From NCBI GenBank assembly GCA_017881185.1, contig JADGRE010000013.1, forward strand, positions 1-49,657: 49,657 nt of DNA. Reading direction: 5' to 3'. The notes below the pieces were generated by a model. It ran no database searches. It was not told the origin of the DNA and was given only the letters and a program-made list of their open reading frames with translations. The position numbers and the translations under genes were made by a program. The stretch's first letter is position 1; every line of letters begins with the position of its first letter. Positions 7,584 to 17,778 of the stretch are shown piece after piece. The DNA comes from Pseudomonadota bacterium (GTDB lineage: Bacteria > Myxococcota_A > Polyangia > Polyangiales > JAFGIB01).

Positions 7584-10500
7584 TCAGCCTGGTTCCGGCG
7601 GGGTGCTGTGGTGGATCTCGCGCCGAGCCTCAAGATAGGCCTCCGAGACCGCGAAGGAAAGCAGTGCACGCAGTTGCGGGTCGGTGCGCGCGAGCGCTTG
7701 GCGCTCGGCCGCGGACAGCGTGCTGGGTTGTCGACCTTTGAGCAGGATGAGCGCGTCCACGGCGGCCTCTACGTTGCCGGTCACACACAACGCCGCGCGG
7801 CTGCCCAGCTGCTGCGCCAGGCTCACTGCGCGGCGCGGGTTCCATTCTCCCTCGGCGAAGAGATCGAGCAGCAGCGGCGGCAGCTGCGCCTTGGCTGCAT
7901 CGGGTAGCGTGGTGTTCAGCTCGGCGGTGAGCTGTGCGAGTGCCTCGAGATCGACGGCAGCCACGCCATGGCTCGGCTCTACCAGCTTCTTCGCCGCATG
8001 CACGAGCAGCAGCAGTCGCTCCGGGTCGGCGCGCACGATCGACGTGAGCCCGTGACGCGCGATGGCCAGCGCGCGGCCGAGCATGAAGAAGCGCTGCGCG
8101 TCGTCGGCTTGTTCGAACGCATCGGCGCGCACGAGCACGGTGGGTGGCTTGTCTGCGACGGGAATGCACAGTGGCTCGCGCGTGGCGCGTAGCTCCAGAG
8201 CGCGTAGACCGAACAGCTCGGCGGCAGCACGCACCGCTTGCGAGCGCGTGTCGAGCGCCGCGGGCTCGGCGGCATGCTGGCTCGGCAGCAGCGTGTCGAG
8301 CTGCGGCTGCAGCGCTGCCACCACGGCGCGCGTCGCGTCGAGCACTCCGCGCTGGTGGATGCGCCGCTGCACGCCGTCGCCGAGAGCCGCTTGGCCGAGA
8401 CCGGGCAAGGCGGCGCAGCGGGCAAGCAGCGTGGCGTCGGTGTGACCCAGCGCGCGCGCAGCGTTGGCGGTCATAGTGGCGGCATCTGCGCGCTCGCGTG
8501 CTTCGAGAAACTCGCACAGACCGAGCCATGCCGCGACCTCTGCGGGGTTGTCTTCGATGGCCGTACGCAGCGCGTGGCACGAGCGGCTCAAGTGCATGGC
8601 GCGCGCCTCGCGGTCGCCCTGTCGCTCGTACAATGCAGTCAACGCGCCGAGCACTGGCACGCTCGCAGGCGCGTCACGCCGCGCTTCGTCGAGCACTTGC
8701 TCGGCAGCGCGCAGGTCGTTCTGCTCCTGCAAGACCTGGGCGAGCTCGATCACGTAGGCGATGCGCTGCGGCGGCTCTTGGCAGCCGGCGATGAGGTGCC
8801 GCAGTGCTCGCATCGCGCGCTCCGGTTGCGCGCCGCGACGCCACAGCGCGATCAGCCGTTCCACCGGTCGCAGGTCGGCGGGTGCGAGAGACACCACACG
8901 CGTGAATGCGATCTCCGCGCGCCGCGCGTCTGGCAGATGCTCGTCGTACACGACGCCAAGCTCGTAGAACGCGAAGGCCAGCACTTGCGTGTCGGTCGTG
9001 ATCCGCGCGAGCTGAATGAGCGCATCGGCGGCTTCCCGATATTGTGCATCCGCAAGACACAGCTCGGCCAGCTGGCGCAGCAGCTCCGGACGCTGCGCAT
9101 CGGCGGCAACGGCGGCGTCGAGCGCCTGACGCGCCTGTGCTCGCTCGCCGAGCTCGAGCAAGAGCCGCGCGCGCTGGGCGTGCAGATCGCAGCGCAACGC
9201 GTTGTCCGCGGGCACCGCGAGGCGCTGTTCGAGCAGGCCCAGGAGCTGCCGCGTGTCGGACTTGGTTGCGAGCAAGCTACGCAGCCGGCCGAAGGCGTCG
9301 CCGAACAGCACATCGATGTCGATGACCTTGTGCAGCACAGCGATCGCGCGTTCGCGCTGGTGCAGCTCGTCCTGGAAGATCACTGCCGCCGAATGCAACA
9401 GGGCGGCAGCGTGCCTTGGGCTACGCGCGATCGACGCGGCACGCTCGAAGGTCTCGGCCGCTTGCGCGACCTCGCCGGCCGCGCGGTAGAGCCGACCAAG
9501 CTCCTCGAGCGCCAGCGGATGCTCGGGGCACGACGAGAGCGCGTCACTCAGCTCTACGGCTGCCCGTGCGGGCGCTGCAGCCTCGAAGGCTTCTGCCGCA
9601 CGCAGCGCGTAGCTGGCGCGCTCCATCGGGTCGCTGAGCAGCTCGCTCACCAGGCGCGCGGCCTCGTAGAAGCGGGCGCGGTCGGCATTGCGCAGCGCGA
9701 CATCTTCGAGCGCGAGCGCATACCAGAGGTCGTGATGCACCCAGCGTTCGGCTCCCAGCACGAGCGCTTCGTAGCCACCCAAGGCGAGTTGATCGTCCGC
9801 GCGCACGCACAGACGCAACTCGGCTGCGCGACCGGCGTCGTCTTCGAGCGCTTGCGCCAGTACCGTGCTCGCTGCAAGCAGGCGCGAGGCGTCGGCATCT
9901 TGCATGGCGAAGCGCTGCAGACCGCGCAAGGCGGGCAGGTGCGCGGGTTGGGTCTCGAGCAAGGTCTCGAGCGCCATACGTGCCCGGCCGAGCTCGCCGC
10001 GTTCGGTCTCGACTTCGGCGAGCAGCTCGAGCTGCGCGCCGCGCGCGGCCGACGTGGTTGCGCTGCCGAGAGCGGCTTCGATCTGCGCCACCAGCTGCTC
10101 GGGCCGGCCCGCGGGTCGTAGCGCGTGGTAGTGACACAGCTGCGCGAAGCGGTCGTCGGGCGCGAGCTCGCGTACCGCGGCATACAGCTCGAGCGCTTGC
10201 TGCCACAGCTGCGCGTCTTCGCACGCAGCCGCCGCACGCAGCAGCGCGGCGCGGCGCTCGGCCGGCGAACGCGCCAGGCTGGCGGCGTTGCGCAGGCGCT
10301 GTGCACGCAGCGCTCGGGGGCCGTCCGCCGACAGACGCACGAGCAAGTCGCAGAGCAGCACGTCGGAGGGCCGGTCTTCCAGCGCTTGCTCGAGCTTGGC
10401 CGCGGCAAGCGCAGGGTCGGCCTCGGCGCCCAACAGCCCCAGACGCGTCTTGCGCGCGGCACGCTCGATGGGTGCGGCGGCGGTCGCGGCGAGCTCGCGA

Positions 10501-12779
10501 TGCGCGCGTTCGAGACCAAGCAAGTCGCCCTGCCGACGCGCCGCAGCTTCGAGCGCAAAACAAGCCGGCCAGTGCCCACGCACGGCATCGAGTGCTTCGG
10601 CGTATGCCTCGTCAGGGTCTTGCCCGGCAAGCTCGAGATAACGGCCCGCTTGCGTGGCGGCGAACGCCGAGTGCTCCGCGTCGCTGATGGCGGCCTCCTG
10701 CAACCACAACGCCGCCACCTCGTTCGGGTCGTCGCTGGCCTGCGCGAGCTGTCGCAGCACGATGGGTGAGCCGCCGCCGAGCTGTCGCAGCTGCTGCAAC
10801 ACCACGTTACGCTCTTTCTGCAGCTCCGCGCTGCCACTGCCGAGATCGAGCCAGCAAAGCCAGGGACCCAGCCGCTTGCGTGCGTGCAGGCTGGCCGCCG
10901 CGCGCATCAGGGCCGAACGCAAGTAGGGCAAATCGGAAAGCTCGGCGGCGACATCGAGCGCTAGCTCCTGCGCCGTGACGTGACCTTCACGGCCCTGCGT
11001 GGCGCGCACCAGCAACTGCAGCTCACGCGCAGCTTGCGTCGGATCGCCGGCGAGCTTGGCGGCAGCGCGCAGCTCGCTCGTCGCGTCGCCCACGTCGACG
11101 GCGCTCGCCAGCCCTGCGACGTCGCCGGCCGCGCGGGCCAAGCTCTCGCGCGCCAATCCGAGCAAGCCGCTCGGGGCTCCAGCGAGCGCCGCGTCTTGCA
11201 GACTCTGCTCGGCGGCCGCGCGCTCGCCGCCATCCGCATACAAGCGTGCCAGCTCGAACAGCGCAAGCGCGCGCTCGCTGCCGCCCGCGCTCTGTGCCCA
11301 GCCGAGCAACGCGCGCTTGCGTCGGGCAGTGTCGCCCGCGGCTTCGGCGGCCTGCGCCTGTGCGCGCAAGCCCAGCAAGGTGTTGTTGTCGTCGAGCGCC
11401 GCCGCCGACAGCTGCGGTTGGCCGAGTAGCTCGTGCAGCACGCGCGCCCGATGCCGAGCGAGCTCCTGCCGCAAGCGCGGGTCGCCGACGATCTGCACGA
11501 GGTTGTGCAGCGACACCTCGGCCGTGGCCAGGTCGGAGGTGGCGCGGCTGCTGCGGTACGCGCCCAGCGCTGCACCCACGCAGCCGGGCGCTGCGGTTGC
11601 GGCGCGCGCGTAGAGCGCCTGCGCCTGGGCACTTTCGCCGCAATGCGCGAGCAAGCGGGCGGCTTCCAGCAGCAGCGCGCCGCGTCCTTCGGGGTCGCGC
11701 CAGAGCTCTGCGCTGCGCCGCAATGCCTCAGCGGCCTGGCGCTGCCGCCCAGACTTCACGCACAGCTCGGCCAAGAGCAGACCTGCAGTCAGGCAGCCGG
11801 GATGAATGCGCCGCGCCTGCCTGGCCGCGCTCTCGGCCGCACCGAGATCGCCGTTGCGGCTTTGTTCGATCTCCGCCAGCGCGCACAGCGCGAGCGCGCG
11901 CTCTTCGGGCACGAGATCGAGCTGCGCCTGCGCGCGCAAGAGCTCGGTGGCACGTGCGTGATCGGCCTGCGCGAGGCAGTCGCTCAAATGACGCCGCAGT
12001 GCCTCGGCGTCGGAAGGATCGCTCGCATGCGCAGCCGCATGCGCCTGTCGTGCGCGCTCGGGCTCGGCACTGCGCGCGTACAGCTCGGCGGCGGCGAGGT
12101 ACAAGCGCGTCGCACTGCCGCCGCTGCTGCGCTCGGCCAGATCCCACAGTAGACGCGCGCGGGCCGCTTCGCTGCCGCGGCCGACGAGCGGCAACGGCAT
12201 GCTGCGGTGCTTGCGACGCGGCAGCGTGCGCAACGCGGCCAGCGCGCCTTCGTCGTCGGCCAGCGCACGCTCGTGCCCGAGCAGCGATGAGATCAAGCCT
12301 GGTCGCGTCGAGACACGTAGCGGCGCAACTGGCAGGTCGTCTGTTTCCTCGTGCGTGTGCAAGAGCACGACCGTCGAGATCTCTTGGTCGCCGCCGTCTT
12401 CGCTCGTGCGCATGCCGGCGGTCGCATACAGCCCGCTGTCTTGCGCGAGGTTCTTCGGGCGCTGGGGGGGAGACTGCAAGCTCGGCAGCAGCTCGTCGAC
12501 GAACGCGCGACTCTGCTCTGGACTCTCGTCGGGGAAGAACGAGGGGCGCGAAGGCCCGTGCGCGAGCCAGCGTGCGACCTCGGGATTGGGCGGGAGTGAA
12601 CGCGGCACGGGGCCCGACTCGCTCGGGCTCGGCGTGGAGCTGGGCTCGGGTTGCAGCGCCTCGAGCGCCTCGAGCGCGTGGCGCACCTCGGCCTCCGCTT
12701 GCTCGAGCTCCTTGCCGGCCGAGTCGCTCGGACTTGCGTCAGGGTCCAGTGGCCCTTTGTCGTCGTCGTCGTGACTCAT
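7584..12779 (-). CDS. Giant TPR protein, paralogue B
   Basis: 1731 residues from the ATG at 12779, which overlaps the upstream stop as ATGA. The first 230 residues or so are acidic and Ser/Pro-rich and look disordered (MSHDDDDKG at the start). Then come about 1200 residues of consecutive tetratricopeptide-like helix pairs, for example FERAASIARSPRHAAALLHSA and ARQALDAAVAADAQRPELLRQLAELCL. A C-terminal domain of about 240 residues (AAELFGLRALELRA through AALCVTGNVEAAVDALI) follows. There is no signal peptide or membrane segment, so a cytoplasmic scaffold is likely. The C-terminal domain resembles that of the upstream neighbour, so the pair probably arose by duplication. No enzymatic motif recognised; function unknown. 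Confidence 0.85.
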   Translation of the reverse strand: MSHDDDDKGPLDPDASPSDSAGKELEQAEAEVRHALEALEALQPEPSSTPSPSESGPVPRSLPPNPEVARWLAHGPSRPSFFPDESPEQSRAFVDELLPSLQSPPQRPKNLAQDSGLYATAGMRTSEDGGDQEISTVVLLHTHEETDDLPVAPLRVSTRPGLISSLLGHERALADDEGALAALRTLPRRKHRSMPLPLVGRGSEAARARLLWDLAERSSGGSATRLYLAAAELYARSAEPERARQAHAAAHASDPSDAEALRRHLSDCLAQADHARATELLRAQAQLDLVPEERALALCALAEIEQSRNGDLGAAESAARQARRIHPGCLTAGLLLAELCVKSGRQRQAAEALRRSAELWRDPEGRGALLLEAARLLAHCGESAQAQALYARAATAAPGCVGAALGAYRSSRATSDLATAEVSLHNLVQIVGDPRLRQELARHRARVLHELLGQPQLSAAALDDNNTLLGLRAQAQAAEAAGDTARRKRALLGWAQSAGGSERALALFELARLYADGGERAAAEQSLQDAALAGAPSGLLGLARESLARAAGDVAGLASAVDVGDATSELRAAAKLAGDPTQAARELQLLVRATQGREGHVTAQELALDVAAELSDLPYLRSALMRAAASLHARKRLGPWLCWLDLGSGSAELQKERNVVLQQLRQLGGGSPIVLRQLAQASDDPNEVAALWLQEAAISDAEHSAFAATQAGRYLELAGQDPDEAYAEALDAVRGHWPACFALEAAARRQGDLLGLERAHRELAATAAAPIERAARKTRLGLLGAEADPALAAAKLEQALEDRPSDVLLCDLLVRLSADGPRALRAQRLRNAASLARSPAERRAALLRAAAACEDAQLWQQALELYAAVRELAPDDRFAQLCHYHALRPAGRPEQLVAQIEAALGSATTSAARGAQLELLAEVETERGELGRARMALETLLETQPAHLPALRGLQRFAMQDADASRLLAASTVLAQALEDDAGRAAELRLCVRADDQLALGGYEALVLGAERWVHHDLWYALALEDVALRNADRARFYEAARLVSELLSDPMERASYALRAAEAFEAAAPARAAVELSDALSSCPEHPLALEELGRLYRAAGEVAQAAETFERAASIARSPRHAAALLHSAAVIFQDELHQRERAIAVLHKVIDIDVLFGDAFGRLRSLLATKSDTRQLLGLLEQRLAVPADNALRCDLHAQRARLLLELGERAQARQALDAAVAADAQRPELLRQLAELCLADAQYREAADALIQLARITTDTQVLAFAFYELGVVYDEHLPDARRAEIAFTRVVSLAPADLRPVERLIALWRRGAQPERAMRALRHLIAGCQEPPQRIAYVIELAQVLQEQNDLRAAEQVLDEARRDAPASVPVLGALTALYERQGDREARAMHLSRSCHALRTAIEDNPAEVAAWLGLCEFLEARERADAATMTANAARALGHTDATLLARCAALPGLGQAALGDGVQRRIHQRGVLDATRAVVAALQPQLDTLLPSQHAAEPAALDTRSQAVRAAAELFGLRALELRATREPLCIPVADKPPTVLVRADAFEQADDAQRFFMLGRALAIARHGLTSIVRADPERLLLLVHAAKKLVEPSHGVAAVDLEALAQLTAELNTTLPDAAKAQLPPLLLDLFAEGEWNPRRAVSLAQQLGSRAALCVTGNVEAAVDALILLKGRQPSTLSAAERQALARTDPQLRALLSFAVSEAYLEARREIHHSTPPEPG

Positions 12780-15700
12780 AGGGCGAGCCCCAGCTTGCGG
12801 CGCAGCGTGAGCGCAGTGCCGCTGCACCAACAACGCAAGAGCGACAGTGCGGCCGGGTCAGAGGCGACGACCGCGGCATCGAAGTGTTCTGCCAGCGTTA
12901 GAGACAGCGCCACGCGTAAGCTGCCACACGCGAGCAGGCCTGCCCGTCGTGCCGCGTCGCGCGCGTCGTCCACCACCTGCTGCAGCGCGTTGTCGGGCTC
13001 TGGCAGCGCATGGAGCAGCTCTGCCAGCTCGCGGCGTTCGCCTCGCGACAAGCGCTTGCCCAGCTGCTCGGCCAGCGGCGCGAGCTGCGCGGCCCCGGCC
13101 AAGCTTCGATTCGGCGCGACGCACAACAGCCCCGCACGCAGCAGATCACGCGCGTCGCTCTTGCTGCGCAGCGACAGCGGCGACAGCAGCGTACGCATCG
13201 CTGCGGCTTGCTGCGCCACGCGGAAGCGCGCAGTGGCGTCGAGCGGAGCGCGCAGCTCGGCGCCCGAGATCCAGCTCTGCTTGCGCCCCTTGGTCATGAG
13301 CATCGTCAGCGCGCGCGGGTCTTCGCCACCCACGTACAGCTCGTCGATGCTCAAGCCGAAAGCCTGCGTGAGCTTGGCCAGCGCGTTGCGCACCGGATGC
13401 TCGCTCTTGCGCTTGACCCGCGCTTGCTTGTCGACCCCGTGACGCGCCGGCACGTCGTCGTTGGCGTCGAGCCAGGCTTTGCAGATGAGCGTGGCGAAGC
13501 GTTGGGCCGGTGCGCTGCGCACGCTGGGCACGAGTTGGGCGAAGTCGGCCTCGTCGAGCGCGCCACTCGGCAGCTCGGGCAGTGCCGTGGTGAGTGCCTC
13601 GAGCTCCTCGAGCTCGGCCGGTGTGGTCATGCCCAGCACTGCCAGCGCCTCGAGCGCCGTGTGCTCGAGCGTCTTGTCCTGGGCGAGCACCGCCACGCGC
13701 GTGAGCGCCCGCAATAGCGATTCTTCGGCAGGCCTGCGCGCGACCGCGGCCAGCAACGTGGCGGTGAAGCTGCTCACGAGCGCGTTGCGTTCCCCAGGCG
13801 TGTCCAGTAGCCCACACAGATGCTCGCACGCATCGATGTCGACCGGCGACGCAGCGAGCGCGCGTCGGTAGGCATTGGCAGCTGACGGCAAATCGCCTTT
13901 GCGGGTCTCCAGCAGCTCGGCCGCGGCGCGCTCGTAGCTCGCGCGTTGCTCTGCGGTCGACAGCTCGGCCGCGCTCGTCCAGGCCGCGATGGCCTCATCA
14001 TCGAGCTGCGCACGCTGCGCGAGCTGCGCCATGCGCTTCCAGATCGTGAGGTCGGCGAGACCGAGCTTCGCCAGCTCGGCAAGCTCGCGATACGCGCCCG
14101 CGCTATCTTGCAGGTTGCGCTCGAGGAAGTCCGCTGCACCCTGTCGCGCGAGCCGTTTTTGGCTCGCGGGCACCTCACCCGCGGCGAGCAAGCGCAACAT
14201 CTCCACCGCCGCGCCCCAGTCCTTCTGCGATGCGTGGGTCTCCGCGCCCAGGCCGAGCGCGCCGGCGTGGCTGGGCTCGATCGCCAGCACTTCCTCGAGG
14301 CAGGCGAGTGTGGCTTCGCGCTCACCGAGCGCACGCAGCAGGCGCGCCTGCTCGTACAGCAAGTCGATGCGCTCGCCCTCCGTGGCGGCGACCCGCACGC
14401 GCGACGAGATCAGCGCGGACAGTGCCTCGAGGTCGCGACGCTCGAGCAAGAGATCATGCAGCCGCTCGAAGACCGGGGTTCGCGACTCATCCGCCGCGAG
14501 CGCGGCGCGCAGACGCAGCTCGGCGTCCGCCGGCCGGCCGAGCTCCTCCTCCAGCACGGTGGCAGCCTCTTCCAGCAGCACCGCTCGTGCTTCGCCATCG
14601 GCGTGATAGGCCAGCGTGTCACATGCCAACACGACGGTCTCGAAGTCCGAGGTGGCCCGCGCGGCTACGCGCAAGACCTCCCATGCGCTCAGGTCCGCCG
14701 GCTCACTCTCGAGCACGGCCCGCGCCCAATCGGCGGCGTCCTTGTGATGACCGGCCGCTTGCAGTGCACGCGCCAGCGCAGCTGCCAAGCTCAGCTTGCC
14801 GCTGACGGCGGCGTGCTCGAGGCGCGCTCGCAGCGCCTGCAGGCGCACCTCAGCGTCGTCAGCCACCGACAAGGCCTCGTCCAACGCGAGCGCCGCGCTC
14901 AGGCTCTCTGGCGCCTGCTCCAGCATGGCGAGCGCCGACATCAGCGCGTCGGCGGCCGGCGCGCCGCGTCCGAGGCTGGCGGTGCGCACCGCATGTAGAC
15001 GCAGCTCGGACCTTGCGCTCGGGTCGCTCGACAGCTTGCCCAGCGCAGCGAACGCCCCCGCGCGCTCGTTCTCGTCGCGGCACAGGAACAAGCGCATGAG
15101 CGCGTCGCTGTGCGCCGGCGCCTCGTTGGCTTGCAGCAGGTCGAGCGCCTGGCTCGCCTGCTCTGGCATAGTCAGCCAGGTCTCGGCGATGAGCTCGCGC
15201 TCGAAGTCCGCGCGTGCGTCGCGGCTGAGCGAATGCGCCAAGAGCGACAGCGCCCGTGGTCGTAGCTCGGCGTCGAACGAGTTGCGAGGCAAGAGTGTCA
15301 GCGCCACGGCGGCCTCGAAGGCCAGCGCCGTGCCGACCAGTGTCGCTTCCAGCGGCGCAATCGCCAGCTCCGGCTTGCCGATGCTGTCGTAGCGTTCGGC
15401 GAGCTCCAGGTTGGCTACGCCCGCCAGGTCCGCGGCAGCTTCGCGCAGCGCCAGGCCCTCCAGCGCCGACAGCAGCAACTGCGGCTGTCCACTGCGCTCG
15501 CCGAGCCGGCGCAAGGCCCACAGCGGCGACAACGCTGTGTTGTCGCGATCGATGGCTTCCTCGTAGCTGCGCGCGGCGAGCTCCACCTGTCCGGAGGTCT
15601 CTGCGGCCGCGCCGGCGTGCAAGAGCGAAAGCTCTCCGGCGCGAGCATTCTGTTCGGCGGCAGCAGCTTCGCGCAGCACGTGCACCGCTTCGGCGGTCTC

Positions 15701-17536
15701 GCCCCGCGCGAGCAAGATCTCCTCGAGCAATGCCACCGCGTAGCCGTTGGTGGGTGAGAGCTCGAGCGCAGCGCGCAGGCGCTCGGCGGCAGCCTGGCTG
15801 TCCCCGGTACGCAAGAGGGCACGCGCCTGGGCACACGCGTGTGCAGCGGATAGCTCCACGTCTGAGGCCGCATTGCCGAGCACGGCGTGCGCATGCGCGA
15901 GCCGGGCGTGGTCGTGGTGCAACGCGCTCACCACGCGCAGCGTGTAAGCCGCCCAGTCGGCACACGCGGGGTCTTCCAGCGCGCGCAGCAACGACAGCTT
16001 GGCCGAAGGCAAGTCCTGTGCGCCTAGCAGCGCTGCGTAGTGTCCGCGTGCGAGCGCGCTGCGCTCGGCATCGCTCAGCGGCAGCTCGAGTAGCTGTGCC
16101 GCGGCTTGCGCCTGCGCCGCCTTGTCACCGTAACGCACGGCGGCGGCGTAGAGCTCGCGCGCGGCGATCTGCGGGTCTGCCCCCTCGCGCAGCAGTTGTC
16201 GGTACAGTCGCAGCGCGCGTGCCGGGTCTTGGGCGCGTTCCCCAGCCAAGCTCGCAGCGCGCGCCAGCGCAAGCATGCGAGCGCTGCCTTCGCTGCGCGC
16301 GGCTCGCGCTTCGAGGTGATCGCACAGCTCGTGGAGCTCGCCGGCATCGAGCAGCGCGTCTTCGTACACCGCAAGCGCTGCCGGCGAATCGGGATCGTGC
16401 TCGAGCGCCGCGAGCAGGCTCGCCCGCGCTGCTGCTGGGTCGCCCGCGCGCTGCGCGATCTCGGCCAGCTGGAAGTGCAGTGCGCACGCACGTTGCCCCT
16501 GCGCCGTGCCGAGCGCCGCCTGCGCGAGCGCCCGGGCGGTGTCGTTGTCGCCGGCGGCGTCACAGGCGTCCAGGCGTTCCAGCGTGAGCAGCCCGTCGTC
16601 GCCGAGCAGCTTGTCGGCTTCTGCATATGCGCGCGCGGCAGCTTCCGGATCGTCACTCAGCGCAGACAGCCCGCGGCCTGCTTCACGGTAGAAGTAACCC
16701 GCGAGCAAGGCGCGATCGGTGGCCTCGGGCAGCTTGGCTATCCACTCGGCCGCGGCGTCGGAGCGTTCATCACTAACACTACGTTGTAGGATGGCTGCCA
16801 GCTCTCCGGCAGCATTGGCGCACACCAGAGGCGCGTCGTGCTTGCGCGCAAGCTCCCACAGCTGCAGCAGCGACGAGGCGCGTCGGGAGGGCAGCGCATC
16901 CGCGCGCAGAAGCTGCTGCACGGCCGCATCCACGTTGCCAGCAGCTTCGTGCGCCCGTGCGCTCTCACAGAGCAACAGCGCCCGCAGTCGGGGGTCGGCC
17001 ACCGCGTCGGCGCGGCGTGCGACGATGGCCGCGACCGCGCTCGGGTCGACTGCCGCGCGCAGCTCGGCCTCCAGCAGCAGCAGCGCGGTCTGCCCTTCTG
17101 GGTCTTGCGCGCACGCTTCGTGAAGCAAGCTCCGGCCTGACGCGGGGTCTGCCAGGTGGTCGAGCTGCAGACAGGCGAGCTCCACCAGCGCAGCGGCGCG
17201 CTGTCGGCCGGCCGGACTCGCCGTGACCAGCGCGCGCAGCACGCGTGCCACACCGGCGTGGTCTTGTTGCTGGCGCAGCCTGCGCGCCAGGGCGAACAGC
17301 GCCGGACGAAAGGCGGGCGCTTGCGCGTGCGCGGCCTCGTAACGCTGTGTTGCAGCCTGGGCGTCTTCGAGGCGCAGCTCGCTCAGCGCCGCGATCTCGT
17401 AGCTCAGCGCCGCGCGCTGCAAGGGTCGCTGCTCGGCAGCGAGGTCGGCCTCGAGCGCCTTGATGCGCGTCTGCGCGACCACCTTGGGCGGCAACACGGG
17501 CGGCGGCAGGCTACGCGGCGGGACGGTGAGGGTCAT
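12776..17536 (-). CDS. Giant TPR protein, paralogue A
   Basis: 1586 residues, first gene of the operon. After a short proline-rich start (MTLTVPPRSLPPPVLPP) nearly the whole protein is degenerate TPR helix pairs, e.g. ADLAAEQRPLQRAALSYEIAAL and YEEAIDRDNTALSPLWALRRLGER. It ends with a domain of about 250 residues containing TQAFGLSIDELYVGGEDP, WISGAELRAPLDATARFR, and AGLLACGSLRVALSLTL. The last segment lines up with AALCVTGNVEAAVDAL in paralogue B. No signal peptide, membrane segment or catalytic motif is visible. The 4-base overlap with the next gene implies coupled translation and stoichiometric products, perhaps a heteromer (inference). The start is the first ATG; it lacks a Shine-Dalgarno and sits close below a -10-like element, so the mRNA may have a very short leader. 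Confidence 0.85.
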   Translation of the reverse strand: MTLTVPPRSLPPPVLPPKVVAQTRIKALEADLAAEQRPLQRAALSYEIAALSELRLEDAQAATQRYEAAHAQAPAFRPALFALARRLRQQQDHAGVARVLRALVTASPAGRQRAAALVELACLQLDHLADPASGRSLLHEACAQDPEGQTALLLLEAELRAAVDPSAVAAIVARRADAVADPRLRALLLCESARAHEAAGNVDAAVQQLLRADALPSRRASSLLQLWELARKHDAPLVCANAAGELAAILQRSVSDERSDAAAEWIAKLPEATDRALLAGYFYREAGRGLSALSDDPEAAARAYAEADKLLGDDGLLTLERLDACDAAGDNDTARALAQAALGTAQGQRACALHFQLAEIAQRAGDPAAARASLLAALEHDPDSPAALAVYEDALLDAGELHELCDHLEARAARSEGSARMLALARAASLAGERAQDPARALRLYRQLLREGADPQIAARELYAAAVRYGDKAAQAQAAAQLLELPLSDAERSALARGHYAALLGAQDLPSAKLSLLRALEDPACADWAAYTLRVVSALHHDHARLAHAHAVLGNAASDVELSAAHACAQARALLRTGDSQAAAERLRAALELSPTNGYAVALLEEILLARGETAEAVHVLREAAAAEQNARAGELSLLHAGAAAETSGQVELAARSYEEAIDRDNTALSPLWALRRLGERSGQPQLLLSALEGLALREAAADLAGVANLELAERYDSIGKPELAIAPLEATLVGTALAFEAAVALTLLPRNSFDAELRPRALSLLAHSLSRDARADFERELIAETWLTMPEQASQALDLLQANEAPAHSDALMRLFLCRDENERAGAFAALGKLSSDPSARSELRLHAVRTASLGRGAPAADALMSALAMLEQAPESLSAALALDEALSVADDAEVRLQALRARLEHAAVSGKLSLAAALARALQAAGHHKDAADWARAVLESEPADLSAWEVLRVAARATSDFETVVLACDTLAYHADGEARAVLLEEAATVLEEELGRPADAELRLRAALAADESRTPVFERLHDLLLERRDLEALSALISSRVRVAATEGERIDLLYEQARLLRALGEREATLACLEEVLAIEPSHAGALGLGAETHASQKDWGAAVEMLRLLAAGEVPASQKRLARQGAADFLERNLQDSAGAYRELAELAKLGLADLTIWKRMAQLAQRAQLDDEAIAAWTSAAELSTAEQRASYERAAAELLETRKGDLPSAANAYRRALAASPVDIDACEHLCGLLDTPGERNALVSSFTATLLAAVARRPAEESLLRALTRVAVLAQDKTLEHTALEALAVLGMTTPAELEELEALTTALPELPSGALDEADFAQLVPSVRSAPAQRFATLICKAWLDANDDVPARHGVDKQARVKRKSEHPVRNALAKLTQAFGLSIDELYVGGEDPRALTMLMTKGRKQSWISGAELRAPLDATARFRVAQQAAAMRTLLSPLSLRSKSDARDLLRAGLLCVAPNRSLAGAAQLAPLAEQLGKRLSRGERRELAELLHALPEPDNALQQVVDDARDAARRAGLLACGSLRVALSLTLAEHFDAAVVASDPAALSLLRCWCSGTALTLRRKLGLAL

Positions 17537-17551
17537 GCGAGCGTGCGCGCG

Positions 17552-17557
17552 ACTATA
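17552..17557 (-). promoter_or_regulatory. Candidate -10 element of the TPR/nadD operon
   Basis: On the minus strand TATAGT (bases 17557 to 17552) is an isolated AT-rich hexamer in GC-rich sequence, 5/6 to TATAAT. It would place the transcript start about 9 bases before the ATG at 17536. No good -35 is seen 16-18 bases upstream. The remainder of the 242-base gap to 17778 shows nothing convincing. Confidence 0.35.
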
Positions 17558-17778
17558 TCAGGCGGCGTTGGGGCCGTCCCCTCCCCAGGACCCCCAAGCG
17601 CCTGCGTCGGCGACGCCCTCGCGTCCGACCGGCAGCCAGCGTCGGTGCAGGCCAACGTCGGCTGCTAGCACTTGGGTGTTATCCCACCTACAACGTTGCG
17701 ATAGCTGTCCACTTGCTGACCGCGCGACGCCCAACCGCTCCGAAGAGCCGTCAGGTCGCGCCTTCGCTCTCGCTCGGC

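Noticed and set aside
8238-10121. A 627-codon plus-strand frame
   Set aside because: Antisense to the TPR paralogue B; no domain and a shadow composition.
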